Positions 8,486 through 16,349 of a DNA stretch of 64,000 nucleotides are shown here, one piece after another. The position numbers and the translations under genes are program-made. The number at the start of each line of letters is the position of its first letter. Position 1 is the stretch's first letter. This DNA is from Caulobacteraceae bacterium (GTDB lineage Bacteria; Pseudomonadota; Alphaproteobacteria; Caulobacterales; Caulobacteraceae). The notes under the pieces were generated by a model that did not search any database, was not told the DNA's origin, and saw only the letters and a list, made by a program, of their open reading frames with translations. The stretch is taken from the NCBI GenBank assembly GCA_027487945.1, contig JAIYCQ010000042.1:62001-126000 (forward strand). The letters are read 5' to 3'.

Positions 8486-10825
8486 TCAGGCCTTCTCCAC
8501 GAACCCGTCGAGCACCTTCTTGTCGCCGGCCTTGTCGAAGCTGACGGTCAGCTTGTTGCCTTCCACCGCGGCGACCTTGCCGTAGCCGAACTTCTGGTGG
8601 AACACGCGGTCGCCGCGCTTGTAGTCGCTGCCGGCCGAGCTGTCGGAGCTGGCGACCAGTCGGCCCTCGCCCTCGATCACCGCCGTGCGGCCGGCGTGGC
8701 CGCCGTGGTAGCCGCGTTCCTGGGCCCGTTTCCAGCCCGGTGAGGCGTAGCCCTGGCCGAAGGTGCGGTCGTCGTCCCAGCGGCTGGTCATCGGCTGCTG
8801 CATGCCCGGCCCGCCGCCGTAGTAGCCGGTTTCCGACGCCGCCTCGACGCTCTCGACCGGCAGTTCGTCGACGAAGCGGCTGGGCAGCTGGCTGGTCCAG
8901 CGGCCGTAGACCTGGCGGTTGGCGGCGAAGCTGATGCGGGCCTCCTCGCGGGCCCGGGTGATGCCGACATAGGCCAGCCGCCGCTCCTCCTCGAGGCCCT
9001 TCTCGCCCTTCTCGTCGACGCTGCGCTGGCTGGGGAAGACGCCTTCCTCCCAGCCGGGCAGGAAGACCAGCGGGAACTCCAGCCCCTTGGCCGAGTGCAG
9101 GGTCATGATCTGGACGCTGTCGTCGCCGCCCTCGCGGTCGAGGTCCATGACCAGCGAGACGTGTTCCAGGTAGTCGCCCAGGCTCTCGAAGGCGGCCATC
9201 GACTGAACGAGTTCCTTCAGGTTCTCCAGCCGGGTCTGGCTGGTCGGTCCCTTGTCCAGCCGCAGGACGTCGGTGTAGCCGCTCTCGTCCAGGATGGTCT
9301 CGGTCAGTCGGGCGTGGTCGACCCCGGTCGCCATCTGGTGGGTCCAGCGGTCGATATCGCGCACGAAGTTGGCCAAGGCCGTGCGGGTGCGGGCGGCCAG
9401 TTCGTCGGTCTGGACGATGCCGCGCGAGGCGGTCAGGGCCGAGACCCCGGCTCCACGCGCGATCTGCAGGATCTTCTGCACCGTGGTCTCGCCGATGCCG
9501 CGCTTGGGCAGGTTGACGATGCGCTCGAAGGCCAGGTCGTCGTCGGGAGACTGCACCAGTCGCAGATAGGCGTGGGCGTCGCGGATCTCGGCCCGTTCGA
9601 AGAAGCGCGGGCCGCCGATCACCTTGTAGGGGATCTGCAGCATCACGAACCGTTCCTCGAACGCCCGCATCTGGAAGCTTGCGCGCACCAGAATGGCGAC
9701 GTCCTTGAAGCGGCGCGGACCGGTGTCGACCGTGCCCTTCTTCCAGCGCTCGATCTCCTCGGCGACCAGGCGGCTCTCGGCCTCGCCGTCCCAGACGCCG
9801 CGCACCCGGACCTTCTCCCCGCCGTTGCTCTCGGTCCACAGGGTCTTGCCCAGCCGCCCCTTGTTGACCGCGATCAGGTGCGAGGCGGCGGCGAGGATGT
9901 GGCTGGTCGAGCGGTAGTTGCGCTCCAGGCGCACGACCTTGGCGCCCGGGAAGTCGCGCTCGAACCGCAGGATGTTGTCCACCTCCGCCCCGCGCCAGCC
10001 GTAGATCGACTGGTCGTCATCGCCGACGCAGCAGACGTTCTGCCGCGCCTGGGCCAGCAGGCGCAGCCACAGGTACTGGGCGACATTGGTGTCCTGGTAC
10101 TCGTCGACCAGCACGTATTTGAACCGGCCGTGGAAGTCTGCCAGCACGTCGGGGTGCTTCTGGAAGATGACCAGGTTGTGCAGCAACAGGTCGCCGAAAT
10201 CGCAGGCGTTCAGCACCCGCAGCCGCTCCTGGTAGAGCTGGTACAGCCGCTGGCCCTTGTTGTTCCCGAACAGGGCGCCTTCCGACGGCGGCAGCCGGTC
10301 CGGCGTCCAGCCGCGGTTCTTCCAGTGGTCGATCAGCCCGGCCAGCTGTTTGGGCGGCCAGCGCTTGGCGTCGATATTCTCGGCCTCGAGGATCTGTTTG
10401 ATCACCCGCTGCTGGTCGTCGTCGTCGAGGATGGTGAAGGTCGACTTCAGCCCGACCAGCTCGGCGTGGCGGCGCAGGATCTGGGCGGCGACGGAGTGGA
10501 AGGTGCCCAGCCAGCGCAGGCCCTCGGCCTGCGGGCCGATGATGTGGGTGATCCGCTCGCGCATCTCGCGCGCGGCCTTGTTGGTGAAGGTGACGACCAG
10601 CAGCTCCCACGGCCTGGCCCGGCCGGTGGCCAGGATGTGGGCCAGGCGGGTGGTCAGCACGCGGGTCTTGCCGGTGCCCGCGCCGGCCAGCACCAGCACG
10701 GGGCCCTCGGTCGCCTCGACCGCCTCCCGCTGCTCTGAGTTGAGGCCGTCCAGATAGGCCGGCTGGCCGCGATCGGCCCGGGCGAGGTCGCTGATGCGGG
10801 GGGAGGGAAGGGGGGAGTCGGACAT
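8486..10825 (-). CDS. uvrD: UvrD/PcrA-type superfamily I DNA helicase
   Basis: A 779-aa ATP-dependent 3'-5' DNA helicase for nucleotide excision and mismatch repair. Motifs in order: Q motif LNSEQREAVEA, Walker A AGAGTGKT (about 47-54), motif Ia VTFTNKAAREMRERI, motif II VLVDEYQDTN, motif III CCVGDDDQSIYGWRGA, motif IV LERNYRS, and motifs V/VI near MTLHSAKGLEFPLVF and RRLAYVGITRA. A Gly/Asp-rich linker precedes a C-terminal PcrA/UvrD Tudor-like module (KRGDRVFHQKFGYGKVAAVE). ATG 10825 is chosen as the first start beside the conserved N-terminus; upstream in-frame starts lack similarity. No clear Shine-Dalgarno precedes it. A one-mismatch SOS-like motif lies just upstream. Confidence 0.96.
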   Translation of the reverse strand: MSDSPLPSPRISDLARADRGQPAYLDGLNSEQREAVEATEGPVLVLAGAGTGKTRVLTTRLAHILATGRARPWELLVVTFTNKAAREMRERITHIIGPQAEGLRWLGTFHSVAAQILRRHAELVGLKSTFTILDDDDQQRVIKQILEAENIDAKRWPPKQLAGLIDHWKNRGWTPDRLPPSEGALFGNNKGQRLYQLYQERLRVLNACDFGDLLLHNLVIFQKHPDVLADFHGRFKYVLVDEYQDTNVAQYLWLRLLAQARQNVCCVGDDDQSIYGWRGAEVDNILRFERDFPGAKVVRLERNYRSTSHILAAASHLIAVNKGRLGKTLWTESNGGEKVRVRGVWDGEAESRLVAEEIERWKKGTVDTGPRRFKDVAILVRASFQMRAFEERFVMLQIPYKVIGGPRFFERAEIRDAHAYLRLVQSPDDDLAFERIVNLPKRGIGETTVQKILQIARGAGVSALTASRGIVQTDELAARTRTALANFVRDIDRWTHQMATGVDHARLTETILDESGYTDVLRLDKGPTSQTRLENLKELVQSMAAFESLGDYLEHVSLVMDLDREGGDDSVQIMTLHSAKGLEFPLVFLPGWEEGVFPSQRSVDEKGEKGLEEERRLAYVGITRAREEARISFAANRQVYGRWTSQLPSRFVDELPVESVEAASETGYYGGGPGMQQPMTSRWDDDRTFGQGYASPGWKRAQERGYHGGHAGRTAVIEGEGRLVASSDSSAGSDYKRGDRVFHQKFGYGKVAAVEGNKLTVSFDKAGDKKVLDGFVEKA

Positions 10826-10829
10826 TGCG

Positions 10830-10844
10830 GAACATATGTAGCAC
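10830..10844 (-). promoter_or_regulatory. Possible degenerate SOS (LexA) box before uvrD
   Basis: Alphaproteobacterial LexA boxes follow GTTC-N7-GTTC. On the minus strand this site reads GTGC-N7-GTTC, one mismatch from consensus, 5 bp before the uvrD ATG. uvrD belongs to the SOS regulon in many bacteria. A match of this length could be chance, so this is only a candidate. Confidence 0.3.
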
Positions 10845-10968
10845 AGCGTCCGGGACATGCACTTGGCGGCGTATCCCTTTGTCGCGCCGGATCCGTCCCT
10901 GGCCCGCGTCCCTATGGCCGCGGCATTTTGGCCACGTCCACAGATCACCGCACCGCGGGGCCTTGCGC

Positions 10969-10992
10969 AAAGATGACGCATGCGTCATCTTT
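10969..10992. promoter_or_regulatory. 24-bp perfect palindrome upstream of coq4, probable operator
   Basis: The left half AAAGATGACGCA (10969-10980) is followed with no spacer by its exact reverse complement (10981-10992). The dyad ends 27 bp before the coq4 ATG and lies about 145 bp from the divergent uvrD start. A spacer-free, 12+12 bp perfect dyad in a promoter position is typical of a dimeric repressor operator. The cognate regulator is not in the window. Confidence 0.65.
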
Positions 10993-11019
10993 CTCTGCAG
11001 CAGACTCCGGAGCACTCCC

Positions 11020-11805
11020 ATGGCCTTCGATTCCGAGCCGTCCGATCCCGTCACGTCCGCGTCCCCGCCCCGCGCGGTCTCGCATCGTCTCCAGCCGCTG
11101 CGGGCCACCCGCGCCCTGCGCAAGCTGATCGCCGACAAGGAAGACACCGCCCAGGTGTTCGAGATCATGCGCGCCCTGTCCGGGAACACGGTGGTCAAGG
11201 GTTATCGCCGTCTCATCTCCACCGCCCATGGCGGCCGCATCGCCTATGAGCGCGAAGAGTTCTGCGAGCGGCTGTCGGATACCGCCTGGCTGAACAGCTT
11301 CGGCCCCGGAACGGTCGGCGAGGCCTATCGCAACTTCATCGCCCCGCGCGGCCTGACCGCCGAGGGGCTGGCCGAGGAAAGCCGCAAGACGGCCGACGGC
11401 GAGATCGATGCGAAGCATCCGCTGGCCTGGTACGGCCGCCGCATGCGCGATGTGCACGACGTCTGGCACGTGCTGACCGGCTACGGCACCGACGGCCTGG
11501 GCGAGGCCTGCGTCGTGGCCTTCTCCTACAGCCAGACCAAGAGCCTTGGCTTTGCGCTGATCGCCCACGCCGGTGCGCACCAGTACCAGAAGATCGGCAA
11601 CGGCCATCCCTATCGCAAGGCGGTCCTGGAGGCGTTCCGGAACGGCAAGGCGGCTGCCTGGCTGCCCGAGGTCGACTATCCGGCGCTGTTCGCCGAGAAC
11701 CTCGAGGCTGCTCGTGCGCGGCTGAAGATCACCCCGCCGAAGACCTACCAGAGCATCCCGGAAGACTGCCGCGATCGCCCGCTGACGCGGAAGTTCGACG
11801 CCTGA
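11020..11805 (+). CDS. Coq4 family ubiquinone biosynthesis protein
   Basis: A 261-aa protein of the Coq4 family, which supports ubiquinone biosynthesis; recent work on Coq4 assigns it oxidative decarboxylation of the quinone head group at C1. The metal motif HDxxHx11E is complete: H146, D147, H150 and E162 in RDVHDVWHVLTGYGTDGLGE. The body is alpha-helical with no membrane segment, as expected for the family. ATG 11020 follows GGAGCACTCCC. A perfect 24-bp palindrome overlaps the promoter region. The role in this organism (C1 hydroxylation/decarboxylation or scaffold) cannot be decided from sequence. Confidence 0.88.
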   Translation: MAFDSEPSDPVTSASPPRAVSHRLQPLRATRALRKLIADKEDTAQVFEIMRALSGNTVVKGYRRLISTAHGGRIAYEREEFCERLSDTAWLNSFGPGTVGEAYRNFIAPRGLTAEGLAEESRKTADGEIDAKHPLAWYGRRMRDVHDVWHVLTGYGTDGLGEACVVAFSYSQTKSLGFALIAHAGAHQYQKIGNGHPYRKAVLEAFRNGKAAAWLPEVDYPALFAENLEAARARLKITPPKTYQSIPEDCRDRPLTRKFDA

Positions 11806-11813
11806 CAGCCGTC

Positions 11814-11974
11814 CTCCCCGCTTGCGGGGAGAGGGACCGCTCGGAGAGCGGTGGAGGGGCGGCGCAGGACCTGTCCGGGTTCAACGTCGCAGTGCATGGT
11901 GCGAGGCCTTTGATGCTGGCGCTGCCCTGCCACCATGCTTTGCATGGCGCCCCTCCCCATAGGCTTCGCTATGG
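11814..11974. repeat. Intergenic mosaic of three hairpin repeats
   Basis: Between coq4 and the RHH_4 gene there are three hairpins: CTCCCCGC/GCGGGGAG (11814-11831), ACCGCTC/GAGCGGT (11836-11852) and CCATAG/CTATGG (11957-11974). The last one overlaps the RHH_4 stop codon. The ends of the segment are rich in CCCCTCC and GGAGGGG, as in interspersed repeats of Caulobacterales. It may also terminate the two convergent transcripts. Confidence 0.55.
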
Positions 11975-12184
11975 AGAGGAAAACTGCAGCGCGAACACCC
12001 GGCAGGCGCTGGCCAGGGGGCGGTCACCGCGTCCTTCGTCGATCCGCGCGATCAGACCTGAAAGGCTGATCCCGTCTGCCGCCGCCGCCCGGTCGAGAAC
12101 CGCCCAGAACTCCGGTTCCAGCGCAAGGGAGGTGGCGTGGCCGGCCAGGTTGACCGAGCGCTTCTTCAGACCGGGCCCGGCCAT
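11969..12184 (-). CDS. RHH_4-type ribbon-helix-helix protein
   Basis: A 71-aa protein with the RHH_4 pattern: a basic strand with KKRSVNLAGHATSLALEP, then two helices (FWAVLDRAAAADGISLSGL and IARIDEGRGDRPLASACRV). RHH_4 proteins are presumed small DNA-binding regulators found mainly in Alphaproteobacteria. Its ATG overlaps the DUF4169 stop by one base (TGATG at 12182-12186), which indicates translational coupling. It is the third gene of a minus-strand operon after the PmoA-like gene and DUF4169. The target is unknown. Confidence 0.85.
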   Translation of the reverse strand: MAGPGLKKRSVNLAGHATSLALEPEFWAVLDRAAAADGISLSGLIARIDEGRGDRPLASACRVFALQFSSP

Positions 12185-12360
12185 CAGTCCTCGCGCTTCT
12201 TCGCGTCCAGCTCGCGGTCGGCCTTCTCCCGCCGCGCGTCGGCCAGCGACTTCTCGGCCCGGGTGCGGCCGAAGGCGACGCGGTTCTCCGCCGCCCTGAC
12301 CTTGTCCTCGGCCTTGACCCTGCTCTTGCGGAAGCGATTGAGATTGATCGGATCAGGCAT
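12184..12360 (-). CDS. DUF4169 family small basic protein
   Basis: A 58-aa highly charged protein beginning MPDPINLNRFRKSRVKAED and ending in RREKADRELDAKKRED. This is the conserved DUF4169 pattern (NLNrfRK...A...NrxxfGR), a family found next to RHH_4 genes in Alphaproteobacteria. It is almost wholly helical and Lys/Arg/Glu-rich. The start codon overlaps the stop of the upstream PmoA-like gene by one base, and its own stop overlaps the RHH_4 start. No function is known. Confidence 0.85.
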   Translation of the reverse strand: MPDPINLNRFRKSRVKAEDKVRAAENRVAFGRTRAEKSLADARREKADRELDAKKRED

Positions 12361-13250
12361 CACTTCGCCGCCGGCCGCACCACGACCGTCGTCTCCAGCT
12401 TCAGCGGCTTGCCTTTGGCCAGCGCCACCGGCGCGCGGCCCGGCCAGACGCAGTTCTGCATCGACAGCTCCTTGCGAAGGATCCACTGGGTGATCGGCTT
12501 GCCATTGACCTTGCAGGACAGGCCCACGGCCCATGGCGACAGGCCGGGCTGGCTCGGCCAGGCGAAGCCCATCGCGTTTCCCGCCGCCACCGGTCCGACC
12601 TGCGGCACGACACCCTTGCCCTGCGAGCCGAACACCAGCCGGTCGGGGGCGATCAGCCGCATGGCGAAGCCGCCGTAGCCCTTGGCGTCGTCGCTGCCGC
12701 CCAGAGACAGGCCGTCGACGGTCGGGGTGATCACCGTCGCGAAATCGATGCGCCGCGCGCCCTTCTTCAGCGGCTGCACGCGGACGGTCGTCGTCTCGGT
12801 GGCGACATAGACCAGCTCGGGGCCCGAGCTGACGATCCAGTCCACATCCAGCACCAGCGTGCCGGCGCCGGCGCGGTCCGTGGAGAAGTTGGTCCGCTTC
12901 ACCACGAAGGTGAGGCCCTTCATGAACCAGCCGTCGGCGACCACCCGGTCGCCGAGCCGCACCTGATGCCAGCTCCAGAACAGACCGCGCTGATGCGGGT
13001 GATCAGCGGGTCTGTCCTCCGTGAGGATCGTGCCGTCGGGGGCATACAGCGGGTGGACATAGTTCAGCCGCCCCGGCTCATTGGCCGGATCGGCGGGCCG
13101 GGTGCGGTAGAACAGCACCGGCCTGTCGTCGTCGGTCACGGTGACCCCTTCGGGACCGATCACGGCGTCCAGCAGGCCCGGACGGGCGAGCGCCGGACCC
13201 GGCCCCAGCAGAGCGGCGGCGAAAAGGACGGCGGCGAGCAGCGCTTTCAT
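12360..13250 (-). CDS. PmoA-family (DUF6807) secreted protein
   Basis: A 296-aa protein with a signal peptide (MKALLAAVLFAAALLGPGPALA). The mature part matches the family called methane oxygenase PmoA/DUF6807: VHPLYAPDGTILTEDRP, then ADHPHQRGLFWSWHQVRL, a GGFAMRLIAPDRLVF segment and a beta-rich C-terminus. The name is historical; similarity to particulate methane monooxygenase is weak and members often sit near sugar-catabolism genes, so methane oxidation should not be inferred. The ribosome-binding site AAGGA is 7 bp before ATG 13250. The stop overlaps the DUF4169 start (TGATG at 12358-12362). Confidence 0.75.
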   Translation of the reverse strand: MKALLAAVLFAAALLGPGPALARPGLLDAVIGPEGVTVTDDDRPVLFYRTRPADPANEPGRLNYVHPLYAPDGTILTEDRPADHPHQRGLFWSWHQVRLGDRVVADGWFMKGLTFVVKRTNFSTDRAGAGTLVLDVDWIVSSGPELVYVATETTTVRVQPLKKGARRIDFATVITPTVDGLSLGGSDDAKGYGGFAMRLIAPDRLVFGSQGKGVVPQVGPVAAGNAMGFAWPSQPGLSPWAVGLSCKVNGKPITQWILRKELSMQNCVWPGRAPVALAKGKPLKLETTVVVRPAAK

Positions 13251-13378
13251 GCGTGATCCTTCGACAGCGCCTGCGGCGGGACTTTCTGACGCAAGACCTG
13301 AAGCAGACTGATAGACGGAACCTCGACCGTCGAGAAGGCGTCGCCCGGCCGCCGGATCATCCCCGTCTTGCGCGACAT
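13247..13378 (-). CDS. Possible small ORF overlapping the start of the PmoA-like gene
   Basis: A 43-aa frame from ATG 13378 (65 aa from GTG 13444) whose TGA overlaps the ATG of the PmoA-like gene in an ATGA arrangement (13247-13250). It contains a hydrophobic-polar stretch STVEVPSISLLQVLRQKV. The overlap is the only support: there is no good ribosome-binding site and no recognised family. The rest of the 13251-13542 gap holds no other feature I can support. Confidence 0.2.
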   Translation of the reverse strand: MSRKTGMIRRPGDAFSTVEVPSISLLQVLRQKVPPQALSKDHA

Positions 13379-13542
13379 GGGGGTGTGGAGCAGCGTCGGC
13401 ACGGCGAACCTCCCGCACGGGTCGCGAGAACATAGGCAGAACACAACCGGTCGCGCAAGCCGGTGACGCCCCCCGGTTCACTCGACATATCCGCCGACTC
13501 ATCGAAACGACCGGCGATCCATGGCGGGCGAGGACCTTCGGC

Positions 13543-14163
13543 ATGTACCGGCTTTACGGATCGCGCTCCACGGCCAGCCTGGTCGTCCACTGGATGCTGC
13601 TGGAGCTCGACGTTCCCTTCGAGATCGAATGGCTCGACTTCGACAGCGGCGCCCAGAAGTCGGACGGCTATCTGCGCCTGAACCCCAACGGCGTGGTCCC
13701 GACCCTGATTGTCGAGGGCGCGCCCGTCGCCGAGACCGGGGCGATCCTCATGTTGCTGGCCGAGCGGCATCCGCAGGCGGGCCTTGCGCCACAGCCGGGC
13801 GCCCCCGAACGGCCCGCGTGGCTGCAGTGGATGGTCTGGCTGGCCAACGGGCCGATGGCCAGCTTCCGGCTCTGGTTCTACGGCGAGGATGCGCCCGGTG
13901 TGGACCGCGTCGCGCTGCAGACCCGGATCGAGGGCTACTGGGACCGCGTCGACGCCCACCTGGCCGGCCGTCGGTTCATGGTCGCGGACGCGCTCTCCAC
14001 CGTCGACCTGCAGCTGTGCATGCTGGCCCGCTGGACGCGCAACATGCCGAGGCCGGCGACGGACTGGCCCCATGTCGCCGCATGGCTGAAGACCATGCGC
14101 GCCCGACCCGCCCTTCGCGAGGTTCATGCCCGCGAAGGCCTGAGCGACTGGATCAACGCCTGA
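13543..14163 (+). CDS. Glutathione S-transferase family protein
   Basis: A 206-aa cytosolic GST. The N-terminal thioredoxin-fold domain (1-80) begins MYRLYGSRSTASLVVHWMLL, with Ser/Thr residues at the usual glutathione-activating position, and contains the cis-Pro block NPNGVVPTLIV and the ETGAILMLLAERHP gamma-glutamyl binding segment. The all-helical C-terminal domain (85-206) includes FMVADALSTVDLQLCML, the usual N-capping/hydrophobic-staple region. It probably conjugates or reduces electrophiles; the substrate is unknown. A second, dissimilar GST is at 56793. Confidence 0.9.
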   Translation: MYRLYGSRSTASLVVHWMLLELDVPFEIEWLDFDSGAQKSDGYLRLNPNGVVPTLIVEGAPVAETGAILMLLAERHPQAGLAPQPGAPERPAWLQWMVWLANGPMASFRLWFYGEDAPGVDRVALQTRIEGYWDRVDAHLAGRRFMVADALSTVDLQLCMLARWTRNMPRPATDWPHVAAWLKTMRARPALREVHAREGLSDWINA

Positions 14164-14205
14164 TCCTCCGCTAAGACCCGCGCCTCATTCCAGGGCCTGC
14201 ATACC

Positions 14206-14454
14206 ATGACCGACACGCCTCCCGACCGCCTCGCGAGCAATCCCAAGAGCCCCTTCTACGATGAGGCCGTTCTGGCCCGCGGCGTGGGCATCCGCTTCAA
14301 GGGCGAGGAGAAGACCAACGTCGATGAGTACTGCGTCAGTGAGGGCTGGGTTCGTCTGGCGGTCGGCAAGACCCTCGACCGCCACGGCAATCCGATGACC
14401 GTCAAGCTGCAGGGAACCGTCGAGCCCTACTTCCGCAACGACGCCGGCGAGTAG
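14206..14454 (+). CDS. DUF3297 family protein
   Basis: An 82-aa protein, MTDTPPDRLASNPKSPFYDE followed by a GVGIRFKGEEKTNVDEYCVS block and GKTLDRHGNPMTVKLQGTVE. This matches DUF3297, a small, strongly conserved family of proteobacteria with no known function. No signal peptide or membrane segment, so it is cytoplasmic. It is 42 bp after the GST gene on the same strand and may be co-transcribed with it. Confidence 0.9.
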   Translation: MTDTPPDRLASNPKSPFYDEAVLARGVGIRFKGEEKTNVDEYCVSEGWVRLAVGKTLDRHGNPMTVKLQGTVEPYFRNDAGE

Positions 14455-14507
14455 CCCGGGGCGCGACGCCGGTGGCGCGCCGGCGCGAGCGGTGTTGAAA
14501 TGGCCCC

Positions 14508-15653
14508 ATGGCCCGGAACCGCACGATCGCTGGACGTCTGGCCGCCGGCGCCCTGGCGCTGACGGCCGGCGCCGCCGTGCATGAGCCGGTGGTCTGGGAC
14601 AGCGACCTCAGCCCGCCGCCGCAGATCACCGTGGCGCCGCGCACCCAGCGACACATCCTCGACGAGCGCCTGCAGGCGATGGGCGAGGCGTTCGGCGGCA
14701 ACCTCGGCGTCGCCGTCTACAACGTCGACGCCGGCTGGGCGGTGGACTTCAACGGCGCGGAGATCCAGCCCCAGCAGAGCGTCAGCAAGCTGTGGGTCGC
14801 GCTGGCCGTGCTCGATGCGGTCGACCGCGGGGCCCTGTCGCTGTCGACGCCGGTCACCATCCGCAAGGAAGACCTCAGCCTCTTCCATCAGCCGATCCGT
14901 GATCGGGTCGGGCAGGGCAGCTACACCACCACCGTGGCCGCTCTGCTCAAGGGCGCGATCACCCAGAGCGACAATGCCGCCAATGACGCCCTGGTGCGGA
15001 CCGTCGGCGGTCCATTCGCGGTGCAGATGGCGGTCGTCGGCAAGAATCTCGGCGAGATCCGCTTCGGCCCCGGCGAGCGCCAGATGCAGACGGCCGCCGC
15101 CGGCCTGACCTGGAAGCCGGAGTACAGCTTCAAGCGCGCGTTCTGGGATGACCGTGAGGCGCTGCCGCCGGAGCAGCGCAAGAAGGCGCTGGACGCCTAC
15201 CTCGCCAATCCGCCGGACGGCGCCAGCGCGCTGGACATCTCCGAGACGCTGGGCCGGCTGAAGCAGGGCGAGCTGCTCTCGCCGGAGTCGACCGAGCATC
15301 TGCTGACGCTCATGGAGCAGACCGTCACCGGCTCCAGCCGCCTGAGGGCCGGCCTCGCGCCGGGCTGGACGCTGCGCCACAAGACCGGCACCGGGCAGGT
15401 CAACGGACGTCTGGCCACAGGCTACAATGATGTCGGCCTGCTGACCGCGCCTGACGGGACCGTCTACGCGGTGGCCGTGCTGATCGGCTCGACGCGCCGG
15501 TCCTTCAGCGAGCGCAGCGCCCTGATCGCAGACGTTGCGCGTATCGTCATCGCCAGCCATCCGGCGGCGGCGATCGCCCGGCTTGAGGGCGCCTGCGGGG
15601 ACGTCAAGGGTGTGGCCAGGCGGGCGGAGGGCCGCTGCGGCGAGGTCAACTGA
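14508..15653 (+). CDS. Class A beta-lactamase-fold serine hydrolase
   Basis: A 381-aa exported protein (Arg-rich n-region then LAAGALALTAGAAVHEP). The class A active-site motifs are complete: S91-V-S-K94 (nucleophile and general base), S154-D155-N156 and K292-T293-G294. E190 lies 36 residues after S154, the spacing of E166 relative to S130 in class A enzymes, but the surrounding omega loop (GPGERQMQ) lacks the usual ExxLN. About 45 extra residues (196-240, KPEYSFKRAFWDDREALPPE region) precede the GRLKQGELLSPEST helix. Beta-lactamase, carboxypeptidase-like or esterase activity is possible; sequence alone does not show resistance. Its last 8 bp overlap the convergent sigma-factor pseudogene. 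Confidence 0.82.
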   Translation: MARNRTIAGRLAAGALALTAGAAVHEPVVWDSDLSPPPQITVAPRTQRHILDERLQAMGEAFGGNLGVAVYNVDAGWAVDFNGAEIQPQQSVSKLWVALAVLDAVDRGALSLSTPVTIRKEDLSLFHQPIRDRVGQGSYTTTVAALLKGAITQSDNAANDALVRTVGGPFAVQMAVVGKNLGEIRFGPGERQMQTAAAGLTWKPEYSFKRAFWDDREALPPEQRKKALDAYLANPPDGASALDISETLGRLKQGELLSPESTEHLLTLMEQTVTGSSRLRAGLAPGWTLRHKTGTGQVNGRLATGYNDVGLLTAPDGTVYAVAVLIGSTRRSFSERSALIADVARIVIASHPAAAIARLEGACGDVKGVARRAEGRCGEVN

Positions 15654-16229
15654 CGCCGTCCGCCTTCGGGCTGTCCAGGAGCCGGTCGAGATGCTGGCGG
15701 ATGTTGGCCGCTTCGGCCGCGCTGTTGGCCAGGGCGATGGCGCGATTGAAGGCCTCGCGGGCCTCGGCGTTCCGCCCGAGCTCCAGCAACAGGGCGCCCT
15801 TCACACCGAAGTAGTTGAAGTAGCCCGAGAGCCGCGCCTCCAGCGGCGCCATCATCGCCAGCGCCCCCTCGGGGCCATAAGCCCGGGCGGTCGCCACCGC
15901 CCGGTTCAACGTCACCACCGGCGAGGGCGTCAGTCGCTCCAGCGTCGCGTAGAGGGCGTCGATCTGCACCCAGTCCGTTTCGGCAGGGGACGCGGCCCGC
16001 GCGTGCAGGGCGGCGACGGCCGCCTGGACCAGATAGGGGCCGGTCCGTCGGTGCCACAGGCCTTGTCGATCAGGGCCAGACCCTCGCCGATCATGGACCT
16101 GTTCCACAGCCTGCGGTCCTGGTCATGCATGAGGATGATGCCCAGCCGGTCCATCACCGCCTCGTCCTCGGCCTGTGACCAGGACATGACGACGTCTTCG
16201 GCGTTGTAGCAAAGGATGGCGTAGAGCAT
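15646..16229 (-). pseudogene. Decayed YCII / ECF sigma factor (SigJ-like) fusion remnant
   Basis: The first ~30 codons (MLYAILCYNAEDVVMSWSQA through EDEAVMDRLG) are the start of a YCII-related protein. The frame then jumps, near 16135-16142, into the C-terminal part of an ECF sigma factor of the type that normally follows a YCII gene: QDRRLWNRSMIGEGLALIDK. The sigma-2/sigma-4 core is missing, so a deletion fused the two genes. A second lesion lies at about 16059: adding one C restores DKALWHRRTGPYLVQ and joins the frame of the remaining sigma C-terminus (AAVAALHARAASPAETDW onward, TPR-like helices). Two independent lesions argue for a true pseudogene. Confidence 0.85.
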
Positions 16230-16349
16230 CGGCGCAGGTTCCTAACCCACTGGAAGACGCCCCGGTATGCGGCGCCCCCCAGCCCCGGTGCGAACTTTTG
16301 CGCCGGCCGCAGCGTGCTATAGCCAGGGCAGACCAAGGAGGACGGGACC

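Noticed and set aside
9095-10738. Long antisense open frame opposite uvrD
   Set aside because: No domain, shadow of uvrD codon bias.
12360-13250. Methane monooxygenase subunit
   Set aside because: The PmoA-family name reflects a loosely named family; this is a soluble secreted protein without the membrane subunit architecture.
14508-15653. Acquired antibiotic resistance gene
   Set aside because: The hydrolase is of class A fold but differs in the omega loop, has no mobile-element context and normal GC; a resistance role is not supported.
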